Of a DNA stretch of 64,000 bases, positions 46,908 through 56,400 are shown piece by piece. Made by a program: the position numbers and the translations under genes. The notes under the pieces are model-generated. The model had not been told where the DNA came from. It did no database searches and saw only the letters and a program-made list of their open reading frames with translations. Origin of the DNA: Puteibacter caeruleilacunae (lineage in GTDB: Bacteria > Bacteroidota > Bacteroidia > Bacteroidales > Prolixibacteraceae); contig SJCO01000020.1 of NCBI GenBank assembly GCA_005217565.1, positions 56,039-120,038 of the forward strand, given 5' to 3'. The stretch's first letter is position 1; each line of letters begins with the position of its first letter.

Positions 46908-47113
46908 CTTATATCTGTTTTTATACAATTTTACTGATTTCAAATGATATATTGATTTTCATATTCCTTAATACTACTCTCATTGGTAACAAGTTTCAAC
47001 GCTCTCATCATCCAACAACCACATCACACAATATATCAATACATTACAAGAAAACCAAAATCTTAATATCATAATAATCTCTCGAAATATGAGATTATTA
47101 TCCTTTTGAAACC

Positions 47114-47170
47114 CACAAAAAAATCCGGTAGCGCTGACAATCTCTATCGCCAGGCCACCGGATATTTAAA
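47114..47170 (-). terminator. Terminator of locus C
   Basis: On the minus strand ATCCGGT...ACCGGAT arms, with an inner GCG/CGC pair, are followed by TTTTTTTG. It lies about 60 bp after the last gene of locus C. Confidence 0.7.
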
Positions 47171-47229
47171 TATTTATCCCACCATTAGAGCGATCGGAAA
47201 ACCCTAAACATCCCGATCGCAATAAAATC

Positions 47230-47706
47230 TTACTGTCTGTTTAGAATAAACTGAAAAGTTCCTTCTCCCGTGTTGCTCGAAGTATCACGCCATTTAGCAT
47301 CAAACGATACTTTTAGCTTACGATTATCATCAAACAATTCAAGCTTCACATTCTTTATTGGATTATTTTCCCCTTCAACAACAATATCTTCAACAGTCTC
47401 GGCATTAGCCCACTGCCAGCTTGTCGACTTAGGGTAAAATAACATTGGAACTTTATAGGCATAGAAAACTCCATTACCTTCACCATTATTACTTACGCGA
47501 ATCATCAAACGCATATCACTACTGATAATGTCACCACGAACACCTTGAGGTGTTTTGATTTCCTCTGGTCTTATCCATGTAGCCGACATGTTCTCAGCGA
47601 TAATCTGCTGTTTTGTTTTATCTGTTCGGAAGGCTGTAAGAGGATCCTGCTCACAAGCACTCAAAAGCATTCCCAATACAAATATTATCGTATATAATTT
47701 TCTCAT
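47230..47706 (-). CDS. Small surface lipoprotein of unknown function (end of locus C)
   Basis: This protein of about 158 aa has a lipoprotein signal (TIIFVLGMLLSAC, lipobox cysteine) and the start CEQDPLTAFRTDKTKQQII. The rest looks beta-rich (MRLMIRVSNNGEGNGVFYAYKVPMLFYP, VKLELFDDNRKLKVSFDAKW), like small proteins encoded at the end of SusCD loci. I recognise no catalytic motif. The ATG at 47706 is chosen because the upstream extension begins with TTG and adds only three residues. It is 42 bp after the phosphatase-fold gene and precedes the terminator. Confidence 0.8.
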   Translation of the reverse strand: MRKLYTIIFVLGMLLSACEQDPLTAFRTDKTKQQIIAENMSATWIRPEEIKTPQGVRGDIISSDMRLMIRVSNNGEGNGVFYAYKVPMLFYPKSTSWQWANAETVEDIVVEGENNPIKNVKLELFDDNRKLKVSFDAKWRDTSSNTGEGTFQFILNRQ

Positions 47707-47715
47707 CTTTCTCAA

Positions 47716-47744
47716 AGATTTTTGGATTATTAGATTATTGGATC
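47716..47744 (-). repeat. AATC repeat in leader of the small lipoprotein gene
   Basis: On the coding strand GATCCAATAATCTAATAATC is followed by CAAAAATCT immediately before the start codon. It is the clearest short array together with the one at 50401. Confidence 0.5.
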
Positions 47745-47748
47745 TACA

Positions 47749-49482
47749 CTAGTCTTGCGATAAGAAATACCAGGTAGAGTTAAGCTCATTAGGAGCATTA
47801 GCATCCAAATTTCCACCTAAGTGTCCCATCACCGTAGAGTAAACACTACCAAGTGTAAACGCAGAGTAAGGAATATGCTTTACCTTAATACGATCAGGAT
47901 CAGCATCAGTCCACCAGTTAAAGTGCCCTGTATATCCATTACCACTCCAATCTTTGGTTTCAACTCCATCTACTTCGTCGAATGTCCAATAAAGGAAGAG
48001 ATCATCCTTATTGGGATGGATATTTTCAACATGAGCCAATCGCATAAACTTCTGTACTGTTGATTGTGGTAAACACTTATTCCAAACACGCACCTCATCA
48101 AACACTCCATAGAAACACTCACTATCAACGTAATTATACAAATTATGCTGCCTTACAACCCACGCAGCCAACACATTTGTACGTTGTGCCTTTCGTAATC
48201 CATTCCCCACATTAAAAGAATAATAACTACGATTGGTTCCAAAGTCAACAGAAGTAATTAACTCACCGTAGATTTTCCCATTCATATAAATGGTAATAAC
48301 CTTCTTGCCAGCTTCCTCTGCAGGCTTAATAGTTACAGCGTAGTGATACAAAGTGTTTGGAAGAATAGCAAACGTCTCAGGAAGCTCAGTCTTATTTCGA
48401 GGGAAATGAATTGTACTTCCGTTGGTATATAACACAATCTTCTGACGGTGAATTGCCAACAAACATTTATCATTCTCACAATCAAAAAGAGTCTGCCATG
48501 CACCTCCACGGTCTATTGTTTGTTTTGCCCACAACTCAATTGTCACTTCTGGTCCAAAAGTAATGTTGTTATTTTCCTGAGGATTTTCACCAATTGCAAA
48601 AATATGAGAACCATATCCAGAGGTTGGACTCGAAAGCACATAAGGAAGTGTTTGTACTGCATTATTCTTCCCTTCCTCTGCTTTTGGTTCCAGTCGTTGT
48701 ACATATCTTCCACTCATAACCATAGGAACAAAAATCTCCACTGGCTCTGTTCCTCCAATTGTTCCATCATGCTTACCTCCGCAACTACTGGTTAGAATAA
48801 ACTTCCAATTCTCAGCCTCGTAAGTGCTTCTTGAGTGAATCGCATTCCTTAGATCACCAATCTGTTCATCCAGACTCTTCACCGCTAACAGATAATCAGT
48901 ATTAGCTCCCGAGAATCCTCCATTTTTTCCTTCAGTCAAAAGATTGCTCAACTGCACAAATGTAAAATCGATATCTGCATTATTGGTTAATGATTCAACT
49001 GCCTTATTCACAACATCAGCATCACTACTACCTTTAAAAGTAGTTGTAGCACTCTTAGCCAGAATATTAAGAATGTCCTGCGAACGAACAAAAGCACCAG
49101 TCTTGCGATTTACAGCAGACAACTTTTCAAAAAGAGAAAGTTGCTCTCCAACAACACCAACAGTCGAAATGTCATCACTGACACCACTACGAGAATAATT
49201 CATTCCAGTTAGAACAGAAGTCCATCCAGCTTCAGGATAAGCCTGAGGAGTTGAATTATCGATTGATGTTCCCAGATCACTAAATCCCATTGAAATCATT
49301 TCATCAATATGAGGAGTGGTTACAAATCCCAATGAAGGATCAATGATTGACCCTACCAATCCGTCAGCAACAACCACAATCACTTTTGGTTTCAGCGAAG
49401 CATGATCTTGTGCTTTGGCAGGAAGTATAGCAATCAAGCCTATAAGTAAAAACAGATAAGCCTTTATATTTATCTTCATCAT
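47749..49482 (-). CDS. Exported alkaline-phosphatase-fold hydrolase with LamG-like and DUF4983-like domains
   Basis: This 577-aa protein has a signal peptide (LFLLIGLIAILPAKA). The N-terminal domain (about 30-265) is of the alkaline phosphatase/nucleotide pyrophosphatase superfamily: KVIVVVADGLVG holds the first metal ligand, AGWTSVLTG the probable Thr nucleophile, and SCGGKHDGTIGG the second metal site. A concanavalin/LamG-like jelly roll (about 300-470; TIELWAKQTIDRGGAWQTLFD, VFDEVRVWNKCL) and a C-terminal YWTFDEVDGVETKDWSGNGYTG region follow, as in DUF4983 proteins. It probably cleaves a phosphodiester or phosphomonoester on a glycan, with the jelly roll binding sugar. It is the only likely enzyme in locus C. 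Confidence 0.82.
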   Translation of the reverse strand: MMKINIKAYLFLLIGLIAILPAKAQDHASLKPKVIVVVADGLVGSIIDPSLGFVTTPHIDEMISMGFSDLGTSIDNSTPQAYPEAGWTSVLTGMNYSRSGVSDDISTVGVVGEQLSLFEKLSAVNRKTGAFVRSQDILNILAKSATTTFKGSSDADVVNKAVESLTNNADIDFTFVQLSNLLTEGKNGGFSGANTDYLLAVKSLDEQIGDLRNAIHSRSTYEAENWKFILTSSCGGKHDGTIGGTEPVEIFVPMVMSGRYVQRLEPKAEEGKNNAVQTLPYVLSSPTSGYGSHIFAIGENPQENNNITFGPEVTIELWAKQTIDRGGAWQTLFDCENDKCLLAIHRQKIVLYTNGSTIHFPRNKTELPETFAILPNTLYHYAVTIKPAEEAGKKVITIYMNGKIYGELITSVDFGTNRSYYSFNVGNGLRKAQRTNVLAAWVVRQHNLYNYVDSECFYGVFDEVRVWNKCLPQSTVQKFMRLAHVENIHPNKDDLFLYWTFDEVDGVETKDWSGNGYTGHFNWWTDADPDRIKVKHIPYSAFTLGSVYSTVMGHLGGNLDANAPNELNSTWYFLSQD

Positions 49483-49515
49483 CTTTCAAAGATTTTAGAT
49501 TAAAACAATTATGGA

Positions 49516-50394
49516 TTACTTATTAAAATTAAGTTTCAAGGTATATTTCCCCAAAGCACTTAATGATACATGTACATAGTACTGTACATCATCGTGAGTA
49601 AATTCAACACTTCCATCAAACGGCAACTCAATACCGTCGAATTCAAAGTAATTGTCGGCAACCTTTGCGATCTTCCATCCATCAGGTGTCCCCCCCCGTT
49701 TACCAAGGTTACCAACTAGAGATACCTGATCAATAGGTAGAGCAGTATCATTTTCAGTGAATTCTATACGAACAACATTGGTTTCATTGTTTTCGTGTAC
49801 CAATACAGGTTTTCCCAACGCTGAGTTACCAGTCCAGTCAATCAAATTCCACCCTGAAACATCGAGCGTCAGGGCATCTTTAATCACTCTTTCTCCTGCC
49901 ACGTTGCTTACTCTAACATCAACCACATATTTCCCTACTTCCAGCTTATTCCCTTCATGGATTGTAAGAAATCCACGATGAGCATCAATCTCCACAGCAG
50001 CAGCATCTACTTCCTCAAAAGCCAGATCCTTTTCAACATCAGTAGCCGATGACGAGACAGGAGTCTTGTATTTATTCACCTTAATCATTTCGGTGAACTC
50101 TTTCGGATTTTCAATTTTACTGCTCTCAACGATAGCACCTATTTCATTTTTAGCATACCAGCGTACCGCCTCAATTTTAAAGGTCAACGGAACCGAAGAA
50201 ACTCCCCACTCGAATTTACCATATCGCGGAGAACCACCTGTAAAGTCAGGCACCTGATTTTGTGCTCCTGAGGTAACAATATAATCGCTGGGTATATATC
50301 GGATACTTTTATCCAGGTTTCCTATCTGATCAGGATCCTCACAGGCCCCCATAGCCATTAGAAATATGATCAGAATTAGATTTATATACTTCAT
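49516..50394 (-). CDS. Surface lipoprotein of unknown function, SusE/F-like position (locus C)
   Basis: This protein of about 292 aa has a lipoprotein signal MKYINLILIIFLMAMGAC. The mature protein is beta-rich with an Ig-like section (HRGFLTIHEGNKLEVGKYVVDVRVSNVAGE) and a C-terminal domain (VSLVGNLGKRGGTPDGWKIAKVADNYFEFDGIEL). By position after SusD/fasciclin it may be a surface glycan-binding protein like SusE/F, but no family is certain. The upstream 18-codon extension translates the AATC repeat and is rejected, so the start is at 50394. Confidence 0.78.
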   Translation of the reverse strand: MKYINLILIIFLMAMGACEDPDQIGNLDKSIRYIPSDYIVTSGAQNQVPDFTGGSPRYGKFEWGVSSVPLTFKIEAVRWYAKNEIGAIVESSKIENPKEFTEMIKVNKYKTPVSSSATDVEKDLAFEEVDAAAVEIDAHRGFLTIHEGNKLEVGKYVVDVRVSNVAGERVIKDALTLDVSGWNLIDWTGNSALGKPVLVHENNETNVVRIEFTENDTALPIDQVSLVGNLGKRGGTPDGWKIAKVADNYFEFDGIELPFDGSVEFTHDDVQYYVHVSLSALGKYTLKLNFNK

Positions 50395-50400
50395 TTTAAT

Positions 50401-50436
50401 GATTTTTAGATTATTAGATCTTAAGATTATTAGATT
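50401..50436 (-). repeat. AATCTAATAATC tandem repeat
   Basis: On the coding strand two copies of the unit ATCTAATAATCT are separated by TAAG and followed by AAAAATC, directly before the lipoprotein start at 50394. Confidence 0.55.
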
Positions 50437-50468
50437 GTCTCTAACCATAATTATTGGCTGGGCAATCG

Positions 50469-51089
50469 CTACTCAAAACCAAATGTATGACTGTAGTCCA
50501 TCACATGCACAGTACCATTGGTTGACAGCAAGTTACTCGTATTAATTCGCCCCGAACGCAACGTAACCTCTTGTGTCTTTGGATCAACAATTTCTCGCTC
50601 CAAATAAAGATATTGAGCACCTGCACGCTGCACTCCTTTATAGGCTGTTTGCACCTTGTAAATACTCAATGCATCCCCATTAATACAGGTCACCTCTTTT
50701 TTCCCAAGACTTGGTCCATCTTCCCAACGCAATGTCGACTCATAGATATATCGCTTCATTGCCTCAACAAATACATCCATACGCTCTGCAGGGAAATGCT
50801 CAAACTGCATATCTCCCCAAGCTTTCTGTGCAATCAAACCTTTTACATTATCATTTCGAGGAATAAAAACGGTATTTCCATTTTTATTGATTACCTCCTT
50901 CAGATTTCCTTTATCTATGATGAATTTTGCCATAGAAAACTCATCCCTACTGGCAATAAAATCATAAGTTGAAATCTTCAATTCAGGCTTAGCCAAACCT
51001 CCATCGAAGTAGTATTCATCCTGGCAACCAGTCATCATCATTGTCAGACAACATAGCAGCAGACTCCAAATTTTATTTCTTTTAATCAT
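50469..51089 (-). CDS. Fasciclin (FAS1) domain lipoprotein, second copy (locus C)
   Basis: This protein of about 206 aa has a lipoprotein signal (IWSLLLCCLTMMMTGC). A single FAS1-like domain is seen from the H1-like strand NTVFIPRNDNVKGLI to the H2-like end LLSTNGTVHVMDYSHTFGF. FAS1 domains mediate adhesion or glycan/protein contact. It follows SusD by 27 bp, exactly as the other FAS1 lipoprotein (55765) follows its own SusD, so the two loci share a SusC-SusD-FAS1 order. A start at 51113 is possible but adds residues before the signal. Confidence 0.82.
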   Translation of the reverse strand: MIKRNKIWSLLLCCLTMMMTGCQDEYYFDGGLAKPELKISTYDFIASRDEFSMAKFIIDKGNLKEVINKNGNTVFIPRNDNVKGLIAQKAWGDMQFEHFPAERMDVFVEAMKRYIYESTLRWEDGPSLGKKEVTCINGDALSIYKVQTAYKGVQRAGAQYLYLEREIVDPKTQEVTLRSGRINTSNLLSTNGTVHVMDYSHTFGFE

Positions 51090-51116
51090 CTTGCTTACTT
51101 TTAGATTCGACAACTA

Positions 51117-52706
51117 TTACCATCCTTTATTCTGGGTCATATTCTGATTGTTGCGGAATGCATCCTCAGAAATTGGCCAATAAGTACGTCCTTGTTGTTC
51201 ATCAAGACTACTAATTCCTGGATTCATTGTGCTCACAATTTCATTTCTCAACAAGAAATAATACACAACACTCTCTCCAATAGCCTCTCTTCTGAACTCA
51301 TCTCTTAGCTCATCAAAGGTATTTTTTGCACTCAAAGATGTAGGTAACGATGTCAAACCAGCCCTATTACGTACTCTATTAATATCAGCAATCGCAGCAT
51401 CTTTATCACCCTTTTTGAAATGTGCCTCTGCGCGGAAAAGAATTAACCAACCTAAACGTGAAACAATTGGATTGTTCGGAAAATCATACGATGAATCAAA
51501 ACGTTTACGATATTTTGCAAAGATTAAGTTCTCCTGCTGAGTCTCAGGATTTAAGGTAAGCGGACTCACAAACTGATATCCTGTAGGTTGCTGATAATCG
51601 AGTAATCCAACAAAGAATTCAGTAGCTCTTTTATCCACTGCTGTTGGGAATAGCTCTTGATAGCGTTCCATCTTCATGGTAATATTCACGATCCCCATTC
51701 TTGATGTATAAGGATGTACCAACCACCAGGTCATTGCACTTCCATAATAATTAGTACCGTCACCTTCTCCGGCCCAATCACCACGTCGAGGATACTCATC
51801 ATCCGAGTAATATATCTCGAAGATACTCTCTCTTGTATAACCTTTATCAAAAATATCACGGTAATCAGTTGCTGCCAGAAGTTGATATTCTCCCGACTGC
51901 TCAACATCATTCACTGCTTTTATGGCCAGATCATAATACGCCTCAGCTGTCTTTACATTTTCACCAGCAGCAGCGTTTGTTGTCTCTCCCTTTTCTACAG
52001 CATAGGCCATCCACATGTACACACGTGCAAGGATAGCATCACAGGCACCTTTGGTACCCATACAATGCGATTTATTCTTATCATACTGACCACGTTCATC
52101 CATATATTTTGCAGGAAGAATAGCTTTTGCTGCCAGTAGATCTTTCTCTATTTGCAGCAATACCTGCATACGTGGACTCCTTGCTAACGGATCAATATTT
52201 TGTGATCGTAGATTTAACGGAACATCCTTAAAAATACGCGTCAACGTTAGGTAAGTATAACCGCGAGCAAATAATGCATGTCCTTTAGCCTCTTCAATAA
52301 AGTCGGCATTGGCACTGGTAACCTTACTGGCATTCTCCAGAATAAGGTTAGCCTGTTCAATGGTTCTGTAAAAACGCTTCCAGCTAAAAGTCTGCTCACC
52401 CAAAGCACGAAACTGTCCTTTCGATATTCTTGTCCAGTCACCATCTCCTGCAGGACTAATCCAATCACCAGAAGCCACATCTCCGAATAGGAAATAATCG
52501 CCCCATCCATAGCCTACTGCATTACCTTCAAAAGCATCACGTACCAAATAATACAATGCCCCCACACTTGCTGTTATATCTTGTGGTGTTTTCCACATAT
52601 CCTCTTGTGTTTTTGCATGGCGAGGTTCCTGAGTAAGGAAATCCTCACATGAACACCACAATAGGATACTACACAATAAAACGATTGTTATTTTTGTTAG
52701 TCTCAT
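51117..52706 (-). CDS. SusD-like substrate-binding lipoprotein, second pair (locus C)
   Basis: This 529-aa protein has a lipoprotein signal (VLLCSILLWCSC), then EDFLTQEPRHAKTQEDMWKTPQD. The helical HALFARGYTYLTLTRIFKDVPL and the C-terminal DELRDEFRREAIGESVVYYFLLRNEIV are typical of SusD/RagB. It pairs with the SusC ending 12 bp upstream. The C-terminal portion has the RagB YWPISEDAFRNNQNMTQNKGW ending. Confidence 0.95.
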   Translation of the reverse strand: MRLTKITIVLLCSILLWCSCEDFLTQEPRHAKTQEDMWKTPQDITASVGALYYLVRDAFEGNAVGYGWGDYFLFGDVASGDWISPAGDGDWTRISKGQFRALGEQTFSWKRFYRTIEQANLILENASKVTSANADFIEEAKGHALFARGYTYLTLTRIFKDVPLNLRSQNIDPLARSPRMQVLLQIEKDLLAAKAILPAKYMDERGQYDKNKSHCMGTKGACDAILARVYMWMAYAVEKGETTNAAAGENVKTAEAYYDLAIKAVNDVEQSGEYQLLAATDYRDIFDKGYTRESIFEIYYSDDEYPRRGDWAGEGDGTNYYGSAMTWWLVHPYTSRMGIVNITMKMERYQELFPTAVDKRATEFFVGLLDYQQPTGYQFVSPLTLNPETQQENLIFAKYRKRFDSSYDFPNNPIVSRLGWLILFRAEAHFKKGDKDAAIADINRVRNRAGLTSLPTSLSAKNTFDELRDEFRREAIGESVVYYFLLRNEIVSTMNPGISSLDEQQGRTYWPISEDAFRNNQNMTQNKGW

Positions 52707-52718
52707 TCCTAATCAGTT

Positions 52719-55700
52719 TTAGAAAACAATATTCAATCCCATCGCAACGGTCAATGGCAATGGATAATCATTGGTATAAGTTCCATCAGAATTAACCACT
52801 TCAGGATTCGCTCCCGAAAAACGATGGAAAGTATGCAGGTTCGATACCGTACTATAGATCTTCATGTTTTTAAACCACTTGGAATCTTTAATGCGATATC
52901 CCAGTGTGACACTACCAATTTTAAAATATGAACCATCCTCAATATATCTGGCATCCTGAATCAATGGCTTACTAGCAGCCCATGGATTAATTGAAGGATA
53001 CACTGCTTCATCCCCTCCGTTTTGCCAAATACTAAACTGACTCAAATCAGGCATAGCACCTGTAGCATTTTTATTGGTTTCCAATATGCTTTCCACCAAG
53101 GCAGAATTGATGATATCACGCTTAAACAAGAAGGTAGTATTCACATACAGATACCAATTTTTGTAGTATAGGTAAGTATTAAAACCTCCGATAAACTTAG
53201 GATTAGGATCTCCCTCTACGCCTCTGTCAAGATAGTTAATGGTATAATCGCCATTACGATCAACATAGATTGGGAACCCTGGTTTAATCGTTTTTCCAAG
53301 GAAGGTCATCTTTCGTCCGGTAGCCGGATTAATTGGTATTTCTGATTCAGTCTGATAGATACCTGTACTTCGATAATAATACAACGAGTTAGTCGCCTGA
53401 CCTACCCGAATTAATGTACCCGTACTAGCACCATTACTATCAACACGACGAATATCCTCATTGGTACCATAAATACTCTTCACGAAGTTATCGTTCGAAG
53501 CAATATTCATATCTGCTTCCCATCGGAACTTATCCTTATTCATCAATGTTGCTTTAACCGAGAATTCAAATCCCTGGTTTACGATAGATGCAGAGTTCAA
53601 GTCTTGTAATGTATAACCCGAAGTATTTGGCAAGGCACGGTCGAGCAACACATCCTTATTCAGCTTACGATAGTAATCGAACTTTAATTCAAACAGGTTC
53701 TTGAAGAACTCTAAATCCACACCAACATCCCACTGCTCAGAAGTTTCCCATGAAAGGTCTTTATTTTGAAAACCTCCTTTAATGAAATTAGGCATAATAC
53801 CAGCATAGCCCATATAACTGCGAGCTGTATTTTGCATGATCCCCTGAGCCAGATAGTTATTATAGAATGTTTTACCTGTAACACCCCAACTAACACGTAC
53901 CTTACCATAGTTTACAATCTTCTTCCAGCGAGCAAACATGTCCTCTTCAGAGAACACCCAACCTACTGATCCTGAAGGGAAATACCCCCAACGATTATCG
54001 ACACCAAACTTCGATGATCCATCAGCACGCACACTCATTGCCAACAGATAACGATCATCATACTTCAGGTTCAATCTTGAAAAGTATGACAATTCAGTGT
54101 TAGCACCATAACCACTACTGGAGCTGGTAAATTTAACAGGAGTAGTACTCAACGAATTCGACATCGAGTAGCGTACATCGTTATAAGAATAGCGTCCCTT
54201 TTCATTGTAATACTGAATACTTTGTCCGACGATGAAGTTTAAATTCAATTTATCAAAGTCGTTGAAGTAGTTAATTGTAGTATTATTCGTAAGGTTATTA
54301 TACTCCGAACTACCATCTTTTACAGTATAGTCAATATTACTATCTCCTTTTGCCACATCATAACGATAACGATCGGTTACACTTGTATTTCCATAAGTGT
54401 AATCAAGGTTGGTATTGAAGATTACATGAGGAATAGGTTCCAATAATTTCACACCAAACGATGTTACCAATTTATCAGCAACGTGACCACGTCGACGGTT
54501 ATCAACATGTTGCAAAGATGAAAGGATATCAGATCCCAGCGAAGGTTCCAGAGAAGAAGTTCCCACACCAGCCTCGCTAGCATTAGATACTCTTGAATTA
54601 TTGTTTCGCGAAAAATTAAGCTGAGTACTAATTTTCACTTTATTTTCCCATAGTCTTAAGTCTGAAAGAAAACGGATAGCCTGACGCTCGGTCTTACTAT
54701 TCTTTCGGTTACCATTATTCACCTTATTATTTAAACTAAGACTGTAATTCCCGATTTTACCAGCAGCACGAATGGCCACAGTATTACTCACATAAGTAGC
54801 CGGACGGAAAACCTCATCCTGCCAATTTGTTGAATTGTTCCAGAAAGGATTAATACTATCGGTGAGATGAATAGGTAAATTTACCTGCGAGTTGTAACGC
54901 TCCCATAGATCTACCTTCTGACGACGTTCCAGGTTTCCTCCTGCGGTATTCTTCAACTGACCAACAAAGTTAATTCCGAAGTTATTGGTGATATTGATTG
55001 TTGGTTTCCCCATCACACCACGCTTGGTATTGATAATGATTACACCATTTGCAGCTTTAGAACCATAAATAGCTGCAGCAGAAGCATCTTTCAGAACAGA
55101 GAAATCTTCGATATCCTCAGGATTAATCGTCTCCAATGGATTCTCATCCTCACTAAGGTTACTCATCTCCACACCATCAATAACAAATAGAGGAGAACTT
55201 ACCTTATTCGCATCGTTACGACCTAACGTACCAAGTCCGCGAATAAGGATAATTGGTTTCTTGGTTGGATCACCAGTTGTAAACTGAACACTCACTCCAG
55301 GTATTTTACCCTGCAAGATATTCTCAGCAGAGATAGTAGTCATTTCCGACACCAATTCTGCAGCCTTAAACGATCCTACCGATCCAGTAATGGTTTTCTT
55401 ATCTTGCTCTCCAAAACCTACACTTACCACCTGCACCTCATCAATAGAGACATCACTGGGTTTCATTCTTACAGTTACCGGAGGAAATTTCTTGGCAAAA
55501 GTCACCACTTGATCGACATAACCAATAAAGCTAACCTTCACCTTAGTACCCAGCTTAAGCGGTAATACAAAGTTACCATTCATATCAACCGCGGTACCAT
55601 TACCTGTAAGCTGTCCATCGCTGTTCATTTCAACAACAGTAGCTCCAATGAGTGGATCACCCTTTTCATCAACCACACTACCCCTAAAGTTAGCGCGTTC

Positions 55701-55760
55701 CTGTGCCCAGGTCATTGAAACACTCAGAATCAATATTATTGTGATATATATATGCTTCAT
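52719..55760 (-). CDS. SusC-like TonB-dependent receptor, second pair (locus C)
   Basis: This outer-membrane transporter of about 1013 aa has a signal peptide (HIYITIILILSVSMTWA) and no STN domain. A CarboxypepD_reg-like domain (FRGSVVDEKGDPLIGATVVEM, about 25-110) starts the mature protein, then the linker VVSVGFGEQDKK, a plug with FSVLKDASAAAIYGSKAANGVIIINTKRG, and the barrel ending LNIVF. Without STN it cannot use FecR signalling, in agreement with the absence of sigma/FecR genes here. The start at 55760 just follows the stop of the fasciclin gene; a start at 55772 would overlap it by 8 bp. Confidence 0.95.
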   Translation of the reverse strand: MKHIYITIILILSVSMTWAQERANFRGSVVDEKGDPLIGATVVEMNSDGQLTGNGTAVDMNGNFVLPLKLGTKVKVSFIGYVDQVVTFAKKFPPVTVRMKPSDVSIDEVQVVSVGFGEQDKKTITGSVGSFKAAELVSEMTTISAENILQGKIPGVSVQFTTGDPTKKPIILIRGLGTLGRNDANKVSSPLFVIDGVEMSNLSEDENPLETINPEDIEDFSVLKDASAAAIYGSKAANGVIIINTKRGVMGKPTINITNNFGINFVGQLKNTAGGNLERRQKVDLWERYNSQVNLPIHLTDSINPFWNNSTNWQDEVFRPATYVSNTVAIRAAGKIGNYSLSLNNKVNNGNRKNSKTERQAIRFLSDLRLWENKVKISTQLNFSRNNNSRVSNASEAGVGTSSLEPSLGSDILSSLQHVDNRRRGHVADKLVTSFGVKLLEPIPHVIFNTNLDYTYGNTSVTDRYRYDVAKGDSNIDYTVKDGSSEYNNLTNNTTINYFNDFDKLNLNFIVGQSIQYYNEKGRYSYNDVRYSMSNSLSTTPVKFTSSSSGYGANTELSYFSRLNLKYDDRYLLAMSVRADGSSKFGVDNRWGYFPSGSVGWVFSEEDMFARWKKIVNYGKVRVSWGVTGKTFYNNYLAQGIMQNTARSYMGYAGIMPNFIKGGFQNKDLSWETSEQWDVGVDLEFFKNLFELKFDYYRKLNKDVLLDRALPNTSGYTLQDLNSASIVNQGFEFSVKATLMNKDKFRWEADMNIASNDNFVKSIYGTNEDIRRVDSNGASTGTLIRVGQATNSLYYYRSTGIYQTESEIPINPATGRKMTFLGKTIKPGFPIYVDRNGDYTINYLDRGVEGDPNPKFIGGFNTYLYYKNWYLYVNTTFLFKRDIINSALVESILETNKNATGAMPDLSQFSIWQNGGDEAVYPSINPWAASKPLIQDARYIEDGSYFKIGSVTLGYRIKDSKWFKNMKIYSTVSNLHTFHRFSGANPEVVNSDGTYTNDYPLPLTVAMGLNIVF

Positions 55761-55764
55761 TTCT

Positions 55765-56388
55765 CTATTCATTATGTTCTAACATGTCAATAAAACTGAG
55801 GACATGGTTGCTTTTTAGGATATAGGCAATACCATTTTTCAATTCGATATTGTTAGTCCTTACCACCTCCTTTTTGTTTTTCTTATCATTGGCCTCATCA
55901 AAAACATAAGTCACAGAGGTATATAACGGACCTTGTCCGTTTACACTGTTCCATGTGTCTTTGGCAAATGTTACCAGCATATGGTCTCCTTTCAGGTTCT
56001 CATATTTAGTTTTTGCATCAACCTCCGATAATTTGAATGGTATTTTTTCAGCGATAACATACATTTTCACCAAATCAGCAGCCTGATCTTTTGTAAGCTC
56101 GCTCAATGATTTTATACCTTTTACATACATATAGGAAATAACCGATTCATTGGTAGGAACGAACATGGTCAACTCGCCTTGATTCAATGTATTTTCAAGT
56201 TCAGCCACCTTGATCATTCTTACAACAGAATCACATTCATTGCTATCTTCCAGATATTGCATAATGGTTTTATTTGGATCATGCTTTAATTGCGATTTAC
56301 TGGCAACAAGAGTATCGTCCTCCTCGCAAGCAATAAAACCACTGGCAATCAATATTATTCCGGTTAATAATTTTGCTATTTTCTTCAT
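55765..56388 (-). CDS. Fasciclin (FAS1) domain lipoprotein, first copy (locus C)
   Basis: This 207-aa protein has a lipoprotein signal LLTGIILIASGFIAC and one FAS1 domain: IKVAELENTLNQGELTMFVPTNESVISYMY (H1 region), YVIAEKIPFKLSEV, and the H2-like region VVRTNNIELKNGIAYILKSNHVLSF. It probably sits on the outside of the outer membrane with the adjacent SusCD proteins and contacts substrate or matrix. It is 12 bp after susD and ends 4 bp before the next susC, so translation of these genes is likely coupled. Confidence 0.88.
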   Translation of the reverse strand: MKKIAKLLTGIILIASGFIACEEDDTLVASKSQLKHDPNKTIMQYLEDSNECDSVVRMIKVAELENTLNQGELTMFVPTNESVISYMYVKGIKSLSELTKDQAADLVKMYVIAEKIPFKLSEVDAKTKYENLKGDHMLVTFAKDTWNSVNGQGPLYTSVTYVFDEANDKKNKKEVVRTNNIELKNGIAYILKSNHVLSFIDMLEHNE

Positions 56389-56400
56389 TGTCAGGTTTAT

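Noticed and set aside
50395..50448. An 18-codon N-terminal extension of the lipoprotein gene starting at 50394
   Set aside because: The extension translates the AATC repeat array and precedes an intact lipoprotein signal.
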